Of a DNA stretch of 64,000 bases, positions 18,080 to 27,108 are shown one piece after another. The notes beneath the pieces were generated by a model that made no database searches, had not been told where the DNA came from, and worked only from the letters and a program-made list of their open reading frames with translations. Location: contig NZ_CP028158.1 of NCBI RefSeq assembly GCF_003030345.1, positions 4,898,001-4,962,000 on the forward strand, read 5' to 3'. The position numbers were made by a program, and so were the translations under genes. Every line of letters begins with the position of its first letter. Positions within the stretch are counted from its first letter, which is position 1. Source of the stretch: Plantactinospora sp. BC1 (GTDB lineage Bacteria; Actinomycetota; Actinomycetes; Mycobacteriales; Micromonosporaceae).

Positions 18080-19053
18080 TGGCGGCGGCACGCGGTGCGG
18101 CACGGGCGACCCGGCAGGGCGTGCACCTCGGCGAGGCGGCGGCGATCGCGGCCGGTGCGGTCGCGCTCGCGGCGGTGCTGGGCCCGCACGAGGCCCAGAT
18201 CGCGGCGATGACCGCGATCTTCGCCCTGGCCGGCGTCGGGCTGAACATCCTCGTCGGGTACACCGGACTGGTCTCGCTCGGCCACGTCGTCTTCTTCGCC
18301 ATCGGCGCGTACGGCTGGGCGAGGCTGACCGAGTCCGGTTCGCCGGCGCTGGCGGTGCTGGTCCCGATCCTCGTCTCGCTGGTGGTGGCGGCGCTGATCG
18401 TGCTGGTCACGTTGCGGGTCGTCGGCTACTACTTCGGCATCACGACCCTGGCCATCGGCCTGCTGTCGGTCGTCGTGGTGCAGAACGCGACCCCGCTCAC
18501 CGGCGGGTACGCCGGGATCAGCGGCATCCAGCAGATCGCCGTACCGGGATTCGCCGGTCCGGGGCAGGTACTGGTGATGTCCGGCCTGGTGCTCGCCGTC
18601 GCGTACTACCTACAGAGCAGCCTGCGGGAGTCACCGCTCGGGGCCGCGATGCTGGCCACCCGGTTCGACGTACCCGCGTCCCAGTCGCTCGGCCTCTCGG
18701 TGGCCTGGATACGACTCCTCGCCTTCATGATCAGCTCGGTGCCGGTCACCATCGCGGGCGCCTTCCTCGCCCAGCTCGTGCACTACATCGGGCCGGACCA
18801 GATGTCGCTGGAGACCTCCATCCGGCTGATCGCGATCGCCATCATCGGCGGCCGGGGCTGGCGCTGGGCGCCGGTGCTCGGTGCGGTGGTCGTGGTGACC
18901 CTGCCCGAGCTGCTCCGGCCGCTGGCCGAATACCGGCTGGTCTTCTACGGCGTCGCGCTCGCCTTCGTGGCACTGTTCATGCCGCGCGGGCTCAGCCAGC
19001 TCGTGACCTGGGTCGGCGGGCGGATCCACGCGCTGAGAGGAAGCACCGGATGA
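18079..19053 (+). CDS. LivM-type ABC permease
   Basis: 324 aa with multiple membrane spans and the LivM signature GLNILVGYTGLVSLGHVVFF at about residues 54-73. The ATG shares its A with the previous TGA. The C-terminus overlaps the start of the first ATPase gene by four bases, so translation of permease and ATPase is coupled. Confidence 0.93.
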   Translation: MAAARGAARATRQGVHLGEAAAIAAGAVALAAVLGPHEAQIAAMTAIFALAGVGLNILVGYTGLVSLGHVVFFAIGAYGWARLTESGSPALAVLVPILVSLVVAALIVLVTLRVVGYYFGITTLAIGLLSVVVVQNATPLTGGYAGISGIQQIAVPGFAGPGQVLVMSGLVLAVAYYLQSSLRESPLGAAMLATRFDVPASQSLGLSVAWIRLLAFMISSVPVTIAGAFLAQLVHYIGPDQMSLETSIRLIAIAIIGGRGWRWAPVLGAVVVVTLPELLRPLAEYRLVFYGVALAFVALFMPRGLSQLVTWVGGRIHALRGSTG

Positions 19054-19832
19054 ACACCGTTCGACTCTCCGTACGCGAGATGACCGTGCGGTTCGGCGGC
19101 GTCGTCGCGGTCGCGCGGCTCAGCCTCGACGTCACCGGCGGCGAGATCCTGGCCCTGATCGGGCCGAACGGCGCCGGCAAGAGCACCGCGATCAACGGCC
19201 TTTCCGGGTTCGTGCCGGTCACGGTGGCGGCGCTCTCCGTCCGGTACGGCGACGACGTCGTCGACCTGACCCGACTGTCGCCGCCGCAGCGCAGCCGGCT
19301 CGGCATCGTGCGTACCTTCCAGACGCCACGGCTGATCCCGGAGCTGACGGTCTGGCAGAACGTCGCGATGGGCTCGGTCGCCGGCGACGTGCGCCGCCGC
19401 TGGTTCGAGCTGCTCGGCGGGCCGGGGCTGTCCCGGGGCGCCCGGGAGCGGCGCGACCGGGCGGTCACCGCACTCGCGGCGCTCGGGCTCGACCGGCTCG
19501 CCCAGGACAGTCCGGGCGAACTCAGCCTCGGCGAGCAGCGCCTCGTGGAGATCGCCCGGGCGATGGTCTCCGGCGCCCGGGTGCTGCTGCTCGACGAGCC
19601 GTTCGCCGGACTCTCCTCGGTGGAGCAGCAGCGGCTGGCGGCCGAGATCGACAAACTGAGGTCCGCCTCGGTCGCCGCGCTGCTGGTGGAGCACAACCTC
19701 GAACTGGTCCGGTCGCTGGCCGACACCGTGGTGGCGATGGACCAGGGGGCCGAGTTCGCCCGTGGGGACGCGGCCACGGTCCTGGACTCGCACGAGGTCC
19801 GCGAACGGTACCTGGGTGAGGTGGCGCGATGA
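19050..19832 (+). CDS. LivG-type ABC ATPase
   Basis: 260 aa. Walker A GPNGAGKST (about residues 38-46), signature LSLGEQRL, Walker B VLLLDEPFAGL and switch His in VEHNLELV are all intact. It energises the Liv-type importer. The signature is the LSLGEQR variant usual for LivG. ATGA overlaps at both ends. Confidence 0.93.
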   Translation: MNTVRLSVREMTVRFGGVVAVARLSLDVTGGEILALIGPNGAGKSTAINGLSGFVPVTVAALSVRYGDDVVDLTRLSPPQRSRLGIVRTFQTPRLIPELTVWQNVAMGSVAGDVRRRWFELLGGPGLSRGARERRDRAVTALAALGLDRLAQDSPGELSLGEQRLVEIARAMVSGARVLLLDEPFAGLSSVEQQRLAAEIDKLRSASVAALLVEHNLELVRSLADTVVAMDQGAEFARGDAATVLDSHEVRERYLGEVAR

Positions 19833-20668
19833 GTGACGATCCGACCCGACAACCGGCGGCGCTGGAGCTGACCGGCTTCTCCGCCTACCACGGCGCGGTG
19901 GCCGCCGCGAAGGACGTCTCGCTCCGGGTCGAGCGGGGCAGCGCGGTCGGGGTGCTGGGCCCGAACGGGGCCGGGAAGTCGACGCTGTTGCTGGCCGCCG
20001 CCGGTTTCGTCCGGACCACCGGCGAGGTGTCGATCGGCGGACAGGTCGCCAGCCGGCTCTCCCCGGCCCGGCGGCGCCGGCTCGGCCTGGCGATGGTGCC
20101 GCAGGAGCGGGCCGCCGTCCTGGAGTTGTCGGTCGCCGAGAACCTGCGGCTATCCTGGCTCACCGGCCGGCGGGCCACCCCGTACGAGCAGGCGCGGGAG
20201 TCGGTGCTGGAGATCTTCCCGGTACTGGCGGACCGGCTCGGCGACCCGGCGGGCAACCTCTCCGGCGGCCAGCGCCAGATGCTCGCGGTCTCCCGCGGGC
20301 TGATGGCGACCTGCGACGTACTGCTGCTCGACGAGCCCACGGCCGGGCTGTCGCCGAAGCTCATCTCCGAGCTGGTGGCGGCGATCCGCACCCTGAACGA
20401 GCGCGGCATCACCGTCCTGCTCGTCGAACAGAACTTCTCGGTCGTCGAGCGCACCTGTTCGTACCTGCACGTGTTGAACGGCGGGCGGATCGTCTGGCAC
20501 GGCCCGACGAGCGCCATCGACCGGGACAGCATCGGCGACCTGTACTCGGGAGCCCGTCGGCCGCAGCCGCCGGTTCCCGGGGCGGCGGATCCGGCGCGGG
20601 AACCCCGCGTCCGGGCGGAGGCGGACCGGGCCGTACCGGCCGGATCCGGTGAACTGGGGGAGTCCTGA
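19829..20668 (+). CDS. LivF-type ABC ATPase
   Basis: 279 aa. Walker A GPNGAGKST (about residues 48-56), signature LSGGQRQM, Walker B VLLLDEPTAGLSP and H-loop region VEQNFSVV (Gln-Asn, as is usual in LivF) are present. The last ~45 residues are a Pro/Arg/Ala-rich tail not needed for the fold. Its final base is the first base of the alcohol dehydrogenase start (TGATG). Confidence 0.93.
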   Translation: MSDDPTRQPAALELTGFSAYHGAVAAAKDVSLRVERGSAVGVLGPNGAGKSTLLLAAAGFVRTTGEVSIGGQVASRLSPARRRRLGLAMVPQERAAVLELSVAENLRLSWLTGRRATPYEQARESVLEIFPVLADRLGDPAGNLSGGQRQMLAVSRGLMATCDVLLLDEPTAGLSPKLISELVAAIRTLNERGITVLLVEQNFSVVERTCSYLHVLNGGRIVWHGPTSAIDRDSIGDLYSGARRPQPPVPGAADPAREPRVRAEADRAVPAGSGELGES

Positions 20669-21903
20669 TGGAGACGGTGTTCCTACCGGCGAGCGGCTCG
20701 ACCGCCGAGTTCGTCTCGCCGGCCACGGTGGTCAGCGGCCGGGGCAGCTCCGCGCTGGTCGCCCGGGTGCTGTCGTCCCGGCTGCACCTGCCCGACGGCG
20801 CCTCGGTGCTCGTCGCGGTCGACGACGTCGTCGCGGGCGCCGGACTACTCGGGTCGATGCTGGACGCGCTGAACGCCGGGTACCGGGTGACGGTCGTCGG
20901 CGGGTTCGGCGCCGAACCGGACGACGACCGCATCGACCGGGCGGCGGCGCGGGCCCGGGAGGTCCGCGCGGACGTCGTCGTCGCGGTCGGCGGCGGCTCC
21001 GTGCTGGACGCCGCCAAGATGGTCGCGCTGCTGTTGCGCAACGACGGCGGCGCCGCCGACTGGCTCGGCCCGGTCGCGCCGCCCGGCGGCGTCGCTCCGC
21101 TCGTCATGGTGCCGACGACCTGCGGTACGGGCTCCGAGGCGACCCGGGCCGCGATGGTGACGGTGGCCGGGGCGAAACGCATCTCGGCCACCCCCGGGTA
21201 CGTCGGCACGGCCGTCGTGCTCGACCCGGCGCTGCTGGACGGGCTGCCCGGACGGATCGTCGCGATCACCGGGATGGACGCGCTGTCGCACGCGGCCGAG
21301 TCGCTGATGTCCACCGACCGCTCGCCGATGACGGTGCACCACGCCAGGGCGGCGATCGCCCTGCTGGTCGGGAACCTGGAGGCGGCCTGCCACGGTGACG
21401 TCGAGGCCCGGGCCGCCTGCCTCTGGGCGTCGCACCTGTCGGGTCAGGCGCTCAACGCGGGTGTGCTGCTGGGGCACTCGCTCGCGTACTGCGTCGCGCA
21501 CGAGCGGTCCGTACCGCACGGCGTCTCGTCGGGGCTGGCGTTGCCGTACTGCATCGCGTTCAACGCCGGTGGGCTCGAGCCGGACTGTGCCCGTACCCTC
21601 GCCCGGGCCCTCAGCTCGGACCGCGGCGACGACCTGCTCGACGCGGCGGAGGCGGTCCGGGCCCTGCTCGGTCGGCTGGAACTGCCGAGCACCCTCGCGG
21701 AGCTGGGCATCGGCGCGGAGGCGGACGACCGGATCGCGCAGCGGTGTGCCGCGGAGTACCCGCGCGCGAACAACCCGACGCCGATGACCGTGGACGCGCT
21801 GCGGCGGCTCGTCCCGGCGATGCGTACCGGCGATCTCGGCGCGGCGTTCGCGGCGGGCTCGACCGAGACGGCGACGGCGGGGTCGCGGACAGGGCTCGGC
21901 TAG
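20668..21903 (+). CDS. Iron-containing alcohol dehydrogenase
   Basis: 411 aa. Group III (Fe) alcohol dehydrogenase: the NAD-binding GGGSVLDAAK motif lies near residues 110-119 and the metal ligands D204, H208, H270 and H284 are all in place (ITGMDALSHAAES, GHSLAYC, SVPHG). It interconverts an alcohol and an aldehyde. Being coupled to the importer and in the same run as the aldehyde dehydrogenase and ligase, it could supply the aldehyde at the top of the pathway, or act on a product of C-C cleavage (inference). Confidence 0.9.
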   Translation: METVFLPASGSTAEFVSPATVVSGRGSSALVARVLSSRLHLPDGASVLVAVDDVVAGAGLLGSMLDALNAGYRVTVVGGFGAEPDDDRIDRAAARAREVRADVVVAVGGGSVLDAAKMVALLLRNDGGAADWLGPVAPPGGVAPLVMVPTTCGTGSEATRAAMVTVAGAKRISATPGYVGTAVVLDPALLDGLPGRIVAITGMDALSHAAESLMSTDRSPMTVHHARAAIALLVGNLEAACHGDVEARAACLWASHLSGQALNAGVLLGHSLAYCVAHERSVPHGVSSGLALPYCIAFNAGGLEPDCARTLARALSSDRGDDLLDAAEAVRALLGRLELPSTLAELGIGAEADDRIAQRCAAEYPRANNPTPMTVDALRRLVPAMRTGDLGAAFAAGSTETATAGSRTGLG

Positions 21904-21924
21904 CCTCGGGCGCACGGGCCGTCG

Positions 21925-21940
21925 ACGCCGCCGTCGGCGT
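21925..21940. terminator. Small hairpin between convergent genes
   Basis: ACGCCG-CCGT-CGGCGT, a 6-bp stem and 4-nt loop in the 77-bp gap between the alcohol dehydrogenase and the deacetylase. A weak candidate terminator. Confidence 0.3.
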
Positions 21941-21980
21941 ACCTCGGACGTGGCGCCCGGATTCCCGGACCCGGGTCGGC

Positions 21981-22721
21981 CTATTCGGCCTCGCCGACGG
22001 GAGCCAGCGGGAGCGCTGCGGCAGCCGACGTGTCGAGCCAGACGCGCCAGTCCGGGGTGCCGGTGCTCAGCGCGCGTCCGAGCGACGTCGGGACCAGATC
22101 CTGCGCGCCGATCCGGGACAGGATGGCGGCGGTGACCGCGCCCCGGTCGACGGCCGGCGGGTCGAAGGGCTCGGCGCCGTCGTCCGGGAGCGCGACGGTG
22201 TCGTGCGCGAGCACGACCATGCCGGGTTGGAGGTGGTCGAGTTCCGCGAACGCCAGGTCGGGGGCGACCGTGTCCCAGTCGCGGCACTCCCGCTGCCACA
22301 CCACCGGGACCAGCCCGGCATCCACGGTCGCCTGCCAGACCAGGGTGTTCTGCGCGCCGTAGGGAGGGCGGAAGAACCGGACCGGTAGCCCGGTGAGGTC
22401 CTCCAGTTCGGCGCGGGCGTCGCGGAGCAGCGCCGGCACCACCGCCGGGTCGGTGCGGGTGAGTCGACGGTGGTCGAAGCCGTGCAGCGCGACCTCGTGC
22501 CCGGCGGCGACGATCTCGGCGAGGAGCAGCCGTTCGCGGCGGACCCGGACGAGGAGGGTGAAGAAGGTCGCGTACGCGCCGGCGTGTGCGAGCTGAGCGA
22601 GAACCGGGTCGGTGTCACCGCTGCGCGGCCCGTCGTCGAAGGTCAGCGCCACCGTACGCTCGCCGGTTCTGACGCCGTGCAGTGACGAACCGATCTCACC
22701 GGGTACGAGGGATCCCTCCAT
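21981..22721 (-). CDS. Polysaccharide deacetylase family protein (NodB homology)
   Basis: 246 aa. NodB motifs are clear: VALTFDDGP (motif 1, metal Asp), HGFDHRRLTR (motif 2, H-x3-H-type), RFFRPPYGAQN (motif 3) and later WDTVAPD and VLAHD. It removes acetyl or formyl groups from sugars or acts on related amides. No secretion signal is visible, suggesting cytoplasmic action. TAGAAT 8-13 nt upstream of the ATG suggests a leaderless transcript; a longer start at 22844 cannot be excluded. Divergent from the AfsA operon. Confidence 0.85.
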   Translation of the reverse strand: MEGSLVPGEIGSSLHGVRTGERTVALTFDDGPRSGDTDPVLAQLAHAGAYATFFTLLVRVRRERLLLAEIVAAGHEVALHGFDHRRLTRTDPAVVPALLRDARAELEDLTGLPVRFFRPPYGAQNTLVWQATVDAGLVPVVWQRECRDWDTVAPDLAFAELDHLQPGMVVLAHDTVALPDDGAEPFDPPAVDRGAVTAAILSRIGAQDLVPTSLGRALSTGTPDWRVWLDTSAAAALPLAPVGEAE

Positions 22722-22865
22722 GGGCCCGAATTCTATCGACAGCCGTCGTCGCGGCGGGCGTTGCTCGGAGCCGGGCGGGCGGTGGGTGTGAGGTGCGGCG
22801 ACGACCGGCCGCTCCGGTACGTCCGGCTTCGGGTCACCGTCCACACTCGACGCCTCGTCACAGAT

Positions 22866-22881
22866 CGACTACTATCAGTCG
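22866..22881. promoter_or_regulatory. Inverted repeat over a -10 box upstream of the afsA-like gene
   Basis: CGACT-ACTATC-AGTCG is a perfect repeat with 5-bp arms. It contains TACTAT (22870-22875), a good -10 sequence; the -35 is weak. This is a candidate operator for the butyrolactone operon. The remaining 330 bp between 22721 and 23052 show no convincing gene. Confidence 0.5.
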
Positions 22882-23051
22882 CAGACGCCATGGACCTCGG
22901 AGGCGACGGTGCGGCGTGCCCGCGCCAGCGACGAGCCGAGGCTGCGGCCGGCGGAGGCATGCACCCAGGACACCTTTGCAGACACCGGCCACGACGCTTC
23001 CGCACCGGCTGGCGGATCCTCTGCGCTCCAGACAGATCAGGGGGGAATCCT

Positions 23052-23804
23052 ATGCAGCGCATGCTGGTGGTCGGCGACCGCTTCGCCACCTCGACCAACC
23101 GTCCCGACGTCCGTGGGCTGTCCCAGTTCCTCGCCGAACTTCGCGGCGGCCGATACGACGACCCGCAGGAGCGACGACAGATCATCCTCGGCCAGTGCCT
23201 GGACGGCACCGCCCGGGAGCGGATCGAGCAGGAGCTGTCCCGGCGCGGCCTCACCGGCCGGATCACCATCCCGGACCGGCAGCGGGACGTGGTGCACCCG
23301 TCCCGGGTGCACAAGCGGCGACAGGAGAACGTCCTGCTCGCCGACGTGGAACGGATCGAGCCGGAGCGGTTCCGGGCCCGGCTCTCCATCGACGTGGACA
23401 ACGAGCTGGTGCTCGACCACGTCAGCGGCTGGCACGTCTCCGGGATGGTGATCAACGAGGCGGCTCGGCAGATGATCCTCGCCGTGACCGAGGGGTTCTA
23501 CGCCGCCGAGCGGTCCGGCCCGGGTCTGCAGTACCTGCTGCACTCCTGGACCACCCGGTTCGACCGGTTCCTCTTCCCGGTCGACGCCACGGTGCTCTAC
23601 ACGGTCGACCGGCTGGACGCCCGGCGACCGGACCGCCTACGGTTCGACGTCAGCGTCGACATCGTGCAGAACGGCGCCCGCGCGGCCCAGTGCACGATGA
23701 CGTTCAGCGCGATGAACGCGACCTCGTTCACCGCGATCGAGAAGCGGATGGCGAACGAGCTTCTCGACGACATCCTCCGGGCACCGGCCGAGGTCGTCCG
23801 ATGA
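23052..23804 (+). CDS. A-factor/gamma-butyrolactone biosynthesis protein, AfsA family
   Basis: 250 aa. AfsA hot-dog hallmarks: VHKRRQENVLLADVERI (residues about 80-96) and DHVSGWHVSGMVINEAARQM (about 117-136, with the active-site-like His and Glu). AfsA proteins condense a beta-ketoacyl thioester with dihydroxyacetone phosphate. A second, degenerate repeat occupies residues 150-240. ATG with GGGGGAA upstream. It is somewhat shorter than Streptomyces AfsA. It heads a five-gene operon with 4-nt overlaps. No TetR-type butyrolactone receptor gene is adjacent. Confidence 0.85.
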   Translation: MQRMLVVGDRFATSTNRPDVRGLSQFLAELRGGRYDDPQERRQIILGQCLDGTARERIEQELSRRGLTGRITIPDRQRDVVHPSRVHKRRQENVLLADVERIEPERFRARLSIDVDNELVLDHVSGWHVSGMVINEAARQMILAVTEGFYAAERSGPGLQYLLHSWTTRFDRFLFPVDATVLYTVDRLDARRPDRLRFDVSVDIVQNGARAAQCTMTFSAMNATSFTAIEKRMANELLDDILRAPAEVVR

Positions 23805-24448
23805 CCGGCGCGCTACGCCGCTTTCCGGTCATCGCACTCGGCGTCATCGGCCTCACCACCAGCCTGGCCCTGGTGCACGCGCTCACCCGGTGGTCATCGC
23901 CGCAGTACCGGGTGGCCGTGTTCTTCCTGGCCGGCTACCTGGTCTGGCTGGTTCTGGAGGCGCACGTCACGGTACGCAGCGCCCGGGAGGACCCCCGGAC
24001 GACCGACCGGGGCACCGTGCTGCTCTACGGGCTCGCCCGGGTCGTCCTCGTGCTCGCGGCGCTGCTGATCCCGCCCAGCTGGGACTCGTACCGGCCCTGG
24101 ATGCCCCTGCTGCTGGTGCCCTTCGTCGGCGGTGTCGCGCTCCGGCTGTGGGCGATCCGGACGCTCGGCCGCTTCTACAGCCACAAGGTCCGCACCGTCA
24201 CCGACCACCAGATCGTGCGCACCGGCCCGTACCGGCTCGTCCGGCACCCCGCGTACGCCGGAATGCTGTTGGCACACCTGGCCTTCGTGCTGTTCTTCCT
24301 CAGCAACGCCAGCGCCGCCGCCCTGGTCGTACTCCTGGCGCCGGCGGTGGTGGTGCGGATCCTGGTCGAGGAGCGGCTCCTCCTCGACACCACCGAATAC
24401 GCGGGGTACGCGACCGGGCTGCGCCGCCTCGTGCCGTTCGTGTGGTGA
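23801..24448 (+). CDS. Isoprenylcysteine carboxyl methyltransferase (ICMT/PEMT)-like membrane protein
   Basis: 215 aa with five hydrophobic segments. The C-terminal part has the ICMT pattern GPYRLVRHPAYAGMLL (about residues 144-159) followed by VEERLLLDTTEYAGYA, which forms the SAM site in this family. Family members methylate prenylated carboxylates or lipids; many bacterial members have no known substrate. ATGA overlap with the afsA-like gene shows coupling. It may methylate the butyrolactone-derived product (inference). Confidence 0.85.
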   Translation: MTGALRRFPVIALGVIGLTTSLALVHALTRWSSPQYRVAVFFLAGYLVWLVLEAHVTVRSAREDPRTTDRGTVLLYGLARVVLVLAALLIPPSWDSYRPWMPLLLVPFVGGVALRLWAIRTLGRFYSHKVRTVTDHQIVRTGPYRLVRHPAYAGMLLAHLAFVLFFLSNASAAALVVLLAPAVVVRILVEERLLLDTTEYAGYATGLRRLVPFVW

Positions 24449-24453
24449 GGCCG

Positions 24454-27108
24454 ATGCGCCGGATCGTCACCGGACGGCACCTGCGGGCCGTGGCCGCCGT
24501 CGGACCGAAGTTCGCCCGCCAGGCCGAGATGGCCGCAGCGGGCCTGCCCGTCCCGCCGTTCTTCTGCCTCTCCACCCGCTGCTACACCGAGATCCTGCGT
24601 CCCCACCAGCCGGAGATCACCGACCGGCTGGGCCGGATCGACTACTCCGACCCGGCCAGCCTGGCCGAGCACGCCGCCGCACTGCGGAGCCTGGTCGCCG
24701 ACGCCACCATCCCCGCCGACCTCGCCGCCGCGACACTGCGCACCTTCGACACCACCTTCGGCCCGGACGCGGCCGTCGCGGTCCGGGCGTCGGCGGTCGG
24801 GGCAGCTCCCGGCGACAGCGAGGACTCCACCGACGACGCGTTCGCCGGGCTCAGCGACAGCTTCCTCTACGTGACCCGGGACCGGCTGCTGGAGCGGGTC
24901 CGACACTGCTGGGCGTCCGCCTTCAACCCGGAGAGCCTGCTGTACCGGCACGCCGTGGCCGGCGGTCGGGCCGGACCCGCCGGCACCGGTCGACCGGCGG
25001 TGGCGATGGCGGTGGGTGTCCAGCGCATGGTGTTCGGGGAGCGGTCGTTCGTGCTCTTCACCGCCGACCCCCGCCTCGGCAGCCGGGACACCGTCATCGC
25101 GGCGGGACATGGCATCGGCGAGGGGATCGTCCAGGAGAAGGTGCCGGTCGACCACTACTTCGTCGACCGGGCCACCGGCGAGGTCCGGTCGCACGTCGCC
25201 GAGCGCGCCGAGGCACCCGGCCCGGTGCTGCGCGGGTCGCGGCTGACCGAACTGGTCCGGCTGGGCCACCGCATCGAGGACCTATTCGGCGTACCACAGG
25301 ACATCGAAGGGACCATCACCGCGGACGGGCGGGTGCACGTGTTGCAGAGCCGGCCGATCGTGCTCGACTGGGCGCGGCAGCGACTCTGGAGCAACGCGAA
25401 CATCACCGAGAGCTTTCCCGGGGTCAGCACGGTCCTCACATACTCCTTCGCGCAGCGGTTCTACCGGGCCATCTTCACCGACCTCTACCGCCGGTTCGGG
25501 GTGAGCGCCGCCGAGCTTCGCCGCCGCGAGCCCGATCTCGACCGCATGATCGGGCGGCTGCGGGGCCGGATCTACTACTCGCTCTCCGCCTGGTACCGCC
25601 TGCACCGCGGCACCGCGCTCTTTCCCCTCTGGCGGGCGGCCTGGGAGCGGATGATGGGCCTGGAGCGGACGGCACCGGACGCCCGGCGCGACCGGCTTCC
25701 GGGTACCCCGACCGGCATCTACCGGTCGGTGCTGGCCGGACTGCGGCTGGCCGGACTGGCGGTGACCCACGACCGGGCGATGCGCGACTTCGGGCGCTGG
25801 TGGGCCGGGGTCGCCGGACCGCGCCGGGGCTGCCCACTCGACTCGACCGACCCGCTCGGACTGATCGACGACTTCCACCACGTCTGGGCGGAGGTGGGCC
25901 GGCACTGGGGCCGGACGCTGGTCAACGACCTCCTGCTGACCAGCACCGCCGGTGCGACCACGGCGCTCTTCGCACGCTGGTTGCCGGACGCCGACCCCGG
26001 ACTGCTCAGCGACCTGCTCTGCGGCGACGAGGAGAACCAGAGCATCCGGGCGCTCATGTCCATTGTCGACATCGCCGAGCGGGTCCGGGCGGACCCCCGG
26101 TTGGCGGCGGCGGTCGCCCGTGGCCCGGACGACGAGGTGTGGCGTGCGATGGCGGGCGGCGCGTACGGTGACGCGCTCGTGCTCCGGCTGCACGAGCACG
26201 TCGAGCGCTACGGCGACCGGGGACTGCACGAACTGAAGCTGGAGCAGGCCAACCCCCGGCAGCGGCCCGAGCAACTGGTCCGGGTCGTCCGGTCGTATGC
26301 GGAACAGAGCATGACGGTCGCCGGGCTGCGGGACGCCGAGCGCGCCGCCCGCGACCGGGGCGACCGCCGGCTCGCCGAACTCCTCGGAACCGGCTCGCCC
26401 CGGCGGTTGATCCTCGCGGTGCTGCTGGCCCGCCAGCGGCGCTACATCCGGTACCGGGAGGACTCCCGCTACTCCCGCAGCGAGTTGTTCGGCTACGCCA
26501 AACGCACCTTCTCGGCGCTGGGCGACGCCCTGGCCGCCCGGGGAGTGCTCGCGGATCCGGCCGATGTCGTGCACCTGACCCAGGACGAGATCTTCGGGTA
26601 CTTCGACGGTACGGGGTCGACCGACCAGCTCGACGCACTCGTCGCGGTGCGCCGGGCCGAGTACGAACGCTCGGGGCCGGAACTGCCGATGCACTTCGCC
26701 ACCATGGGGCCGGTACGGGACACCTGGCCCGATCCCGGCCGTGACCCGACCCCGGTCAACGGCGACGGTGCCGGCGGGCGGGCGCAGTTGCGCGGGCTGG
26801 GATCCAGCAGCGGCAGGGTCCGTGGCACCGCCCGGGTCGTCCGGGACCCGCACGCCCGGGTGGACGCGTGCGACGACATGATCCTGATCGCCCGGGAGAC
26901 CGATCCCGGATGGCTCTTCCTGATGATGTCGGCCCGGGGCATCGTGGTCGAGCGCGGCACCATGCTCTCGCACACGGCCATCACCGGCCGCAAGTTCGGC
27001 ATCCCGACCGTCGTGTCGGTACCCGGCGCGACGGACCGGATTCCCGACGGCGCCCCCATCGAGATCGATGGCGCCGAGGGCACCGTGACGCTTCTGGAGG
27101 AGGCATGA
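24454..27108 (+). CDS. PEP-synthase/pyruvate phosphate dikinase-like protein
   Basis: 884 aa. The N-terminal third is the ATP-grasp nucleotide domain of PEP synthases (VRASAVGAAPGDSEDS near residues 110-125; LQSRPIVL near 300). The C-terminus is the swivelling phosphohistidine domain (LSHTAITGRKFGIPTVVS, H840). The central 450 residues are divergent and the PEP/pyruvate TIM barrel is not evident. This architecture matches two-domain phosphotransferases, such as the rifampicin phosphotransferase type, that pass a phosphate from ATP via His to another molecule. In this operon it may phosphorylate the butyrolactone product (inference). ATG with GTGAGG upstream. Confidence 0.85.
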   Translation: MRRIVTGRHLRAVAAVGPKFARQAEMAAAGLPVPPFFCLSTRCYTEILRPHQPEITDRLGRIDYSDPASLAEHAAALRSLVADATIPADLAAATLRTFDTTFGPDAAVAVRASAVGAAPGDSEDSTDDAFAGLSDSFLYVTRDRLLERVRHCWASAFNPESLLYRHAVAGGRAGPAGTGRPAVAMAVGVQRMVFGERSFVLFTADPRLGSRDTVIAAGHGIGEGIVQEKVPVDHYFVDRATGEVRSHVAERAEAPGPVLRGSRLTELVRLGHRIEDLFGVPQDIEGTITADGRVHVLQSRPIVLDWARQRLWSNANITESFPGVSTVLTYSFAQRFYRAIFTDLYRRFGVSAAELRRREPDLDRMIGRLRGRIYYSLSAWYRLHRGTALFPLWRAAWERMMGLERTAPDARRDRLPGTPTGIYRSVLAGLRLAGLAVTHDRAMRDFGRWWAGVAGPRRGCPLDSTDPLGLIDDFHHVWAEVGRHWGRTLVNDLLLTSTAGATTALFARWLPDADPGLLSDLLCGDEENQSIRALMSIVDIAERVRADPRLAAAVARGPDDEVWRAMAGGAYGDALVLRLHEHVERYGDRGLHELKLEQANPRQRPEQLVRVVRSYAEQSMTVAGLRDAERAARDRGDRRLAELLGTGSPRRLILAVLLARQRRYIRYREDSRYSRSELFGYAKRTFSALGDALAARGVLADPADVVHLTQDEIFGYFDGTGSTDQLDALVAVRRAEYERSGPELPMHFATMGPVRDTWPDPGRDPTPVNGDGAGGRAQLRGLGSSSGRVRGTARVVRDPHARVDACDDMILIARETDPGWLFLMMSARGIVVERGTMLSHTAITGRKFGIPTVVSVPGATDRIPDGAPIEIDGAEGTVTLLEEA

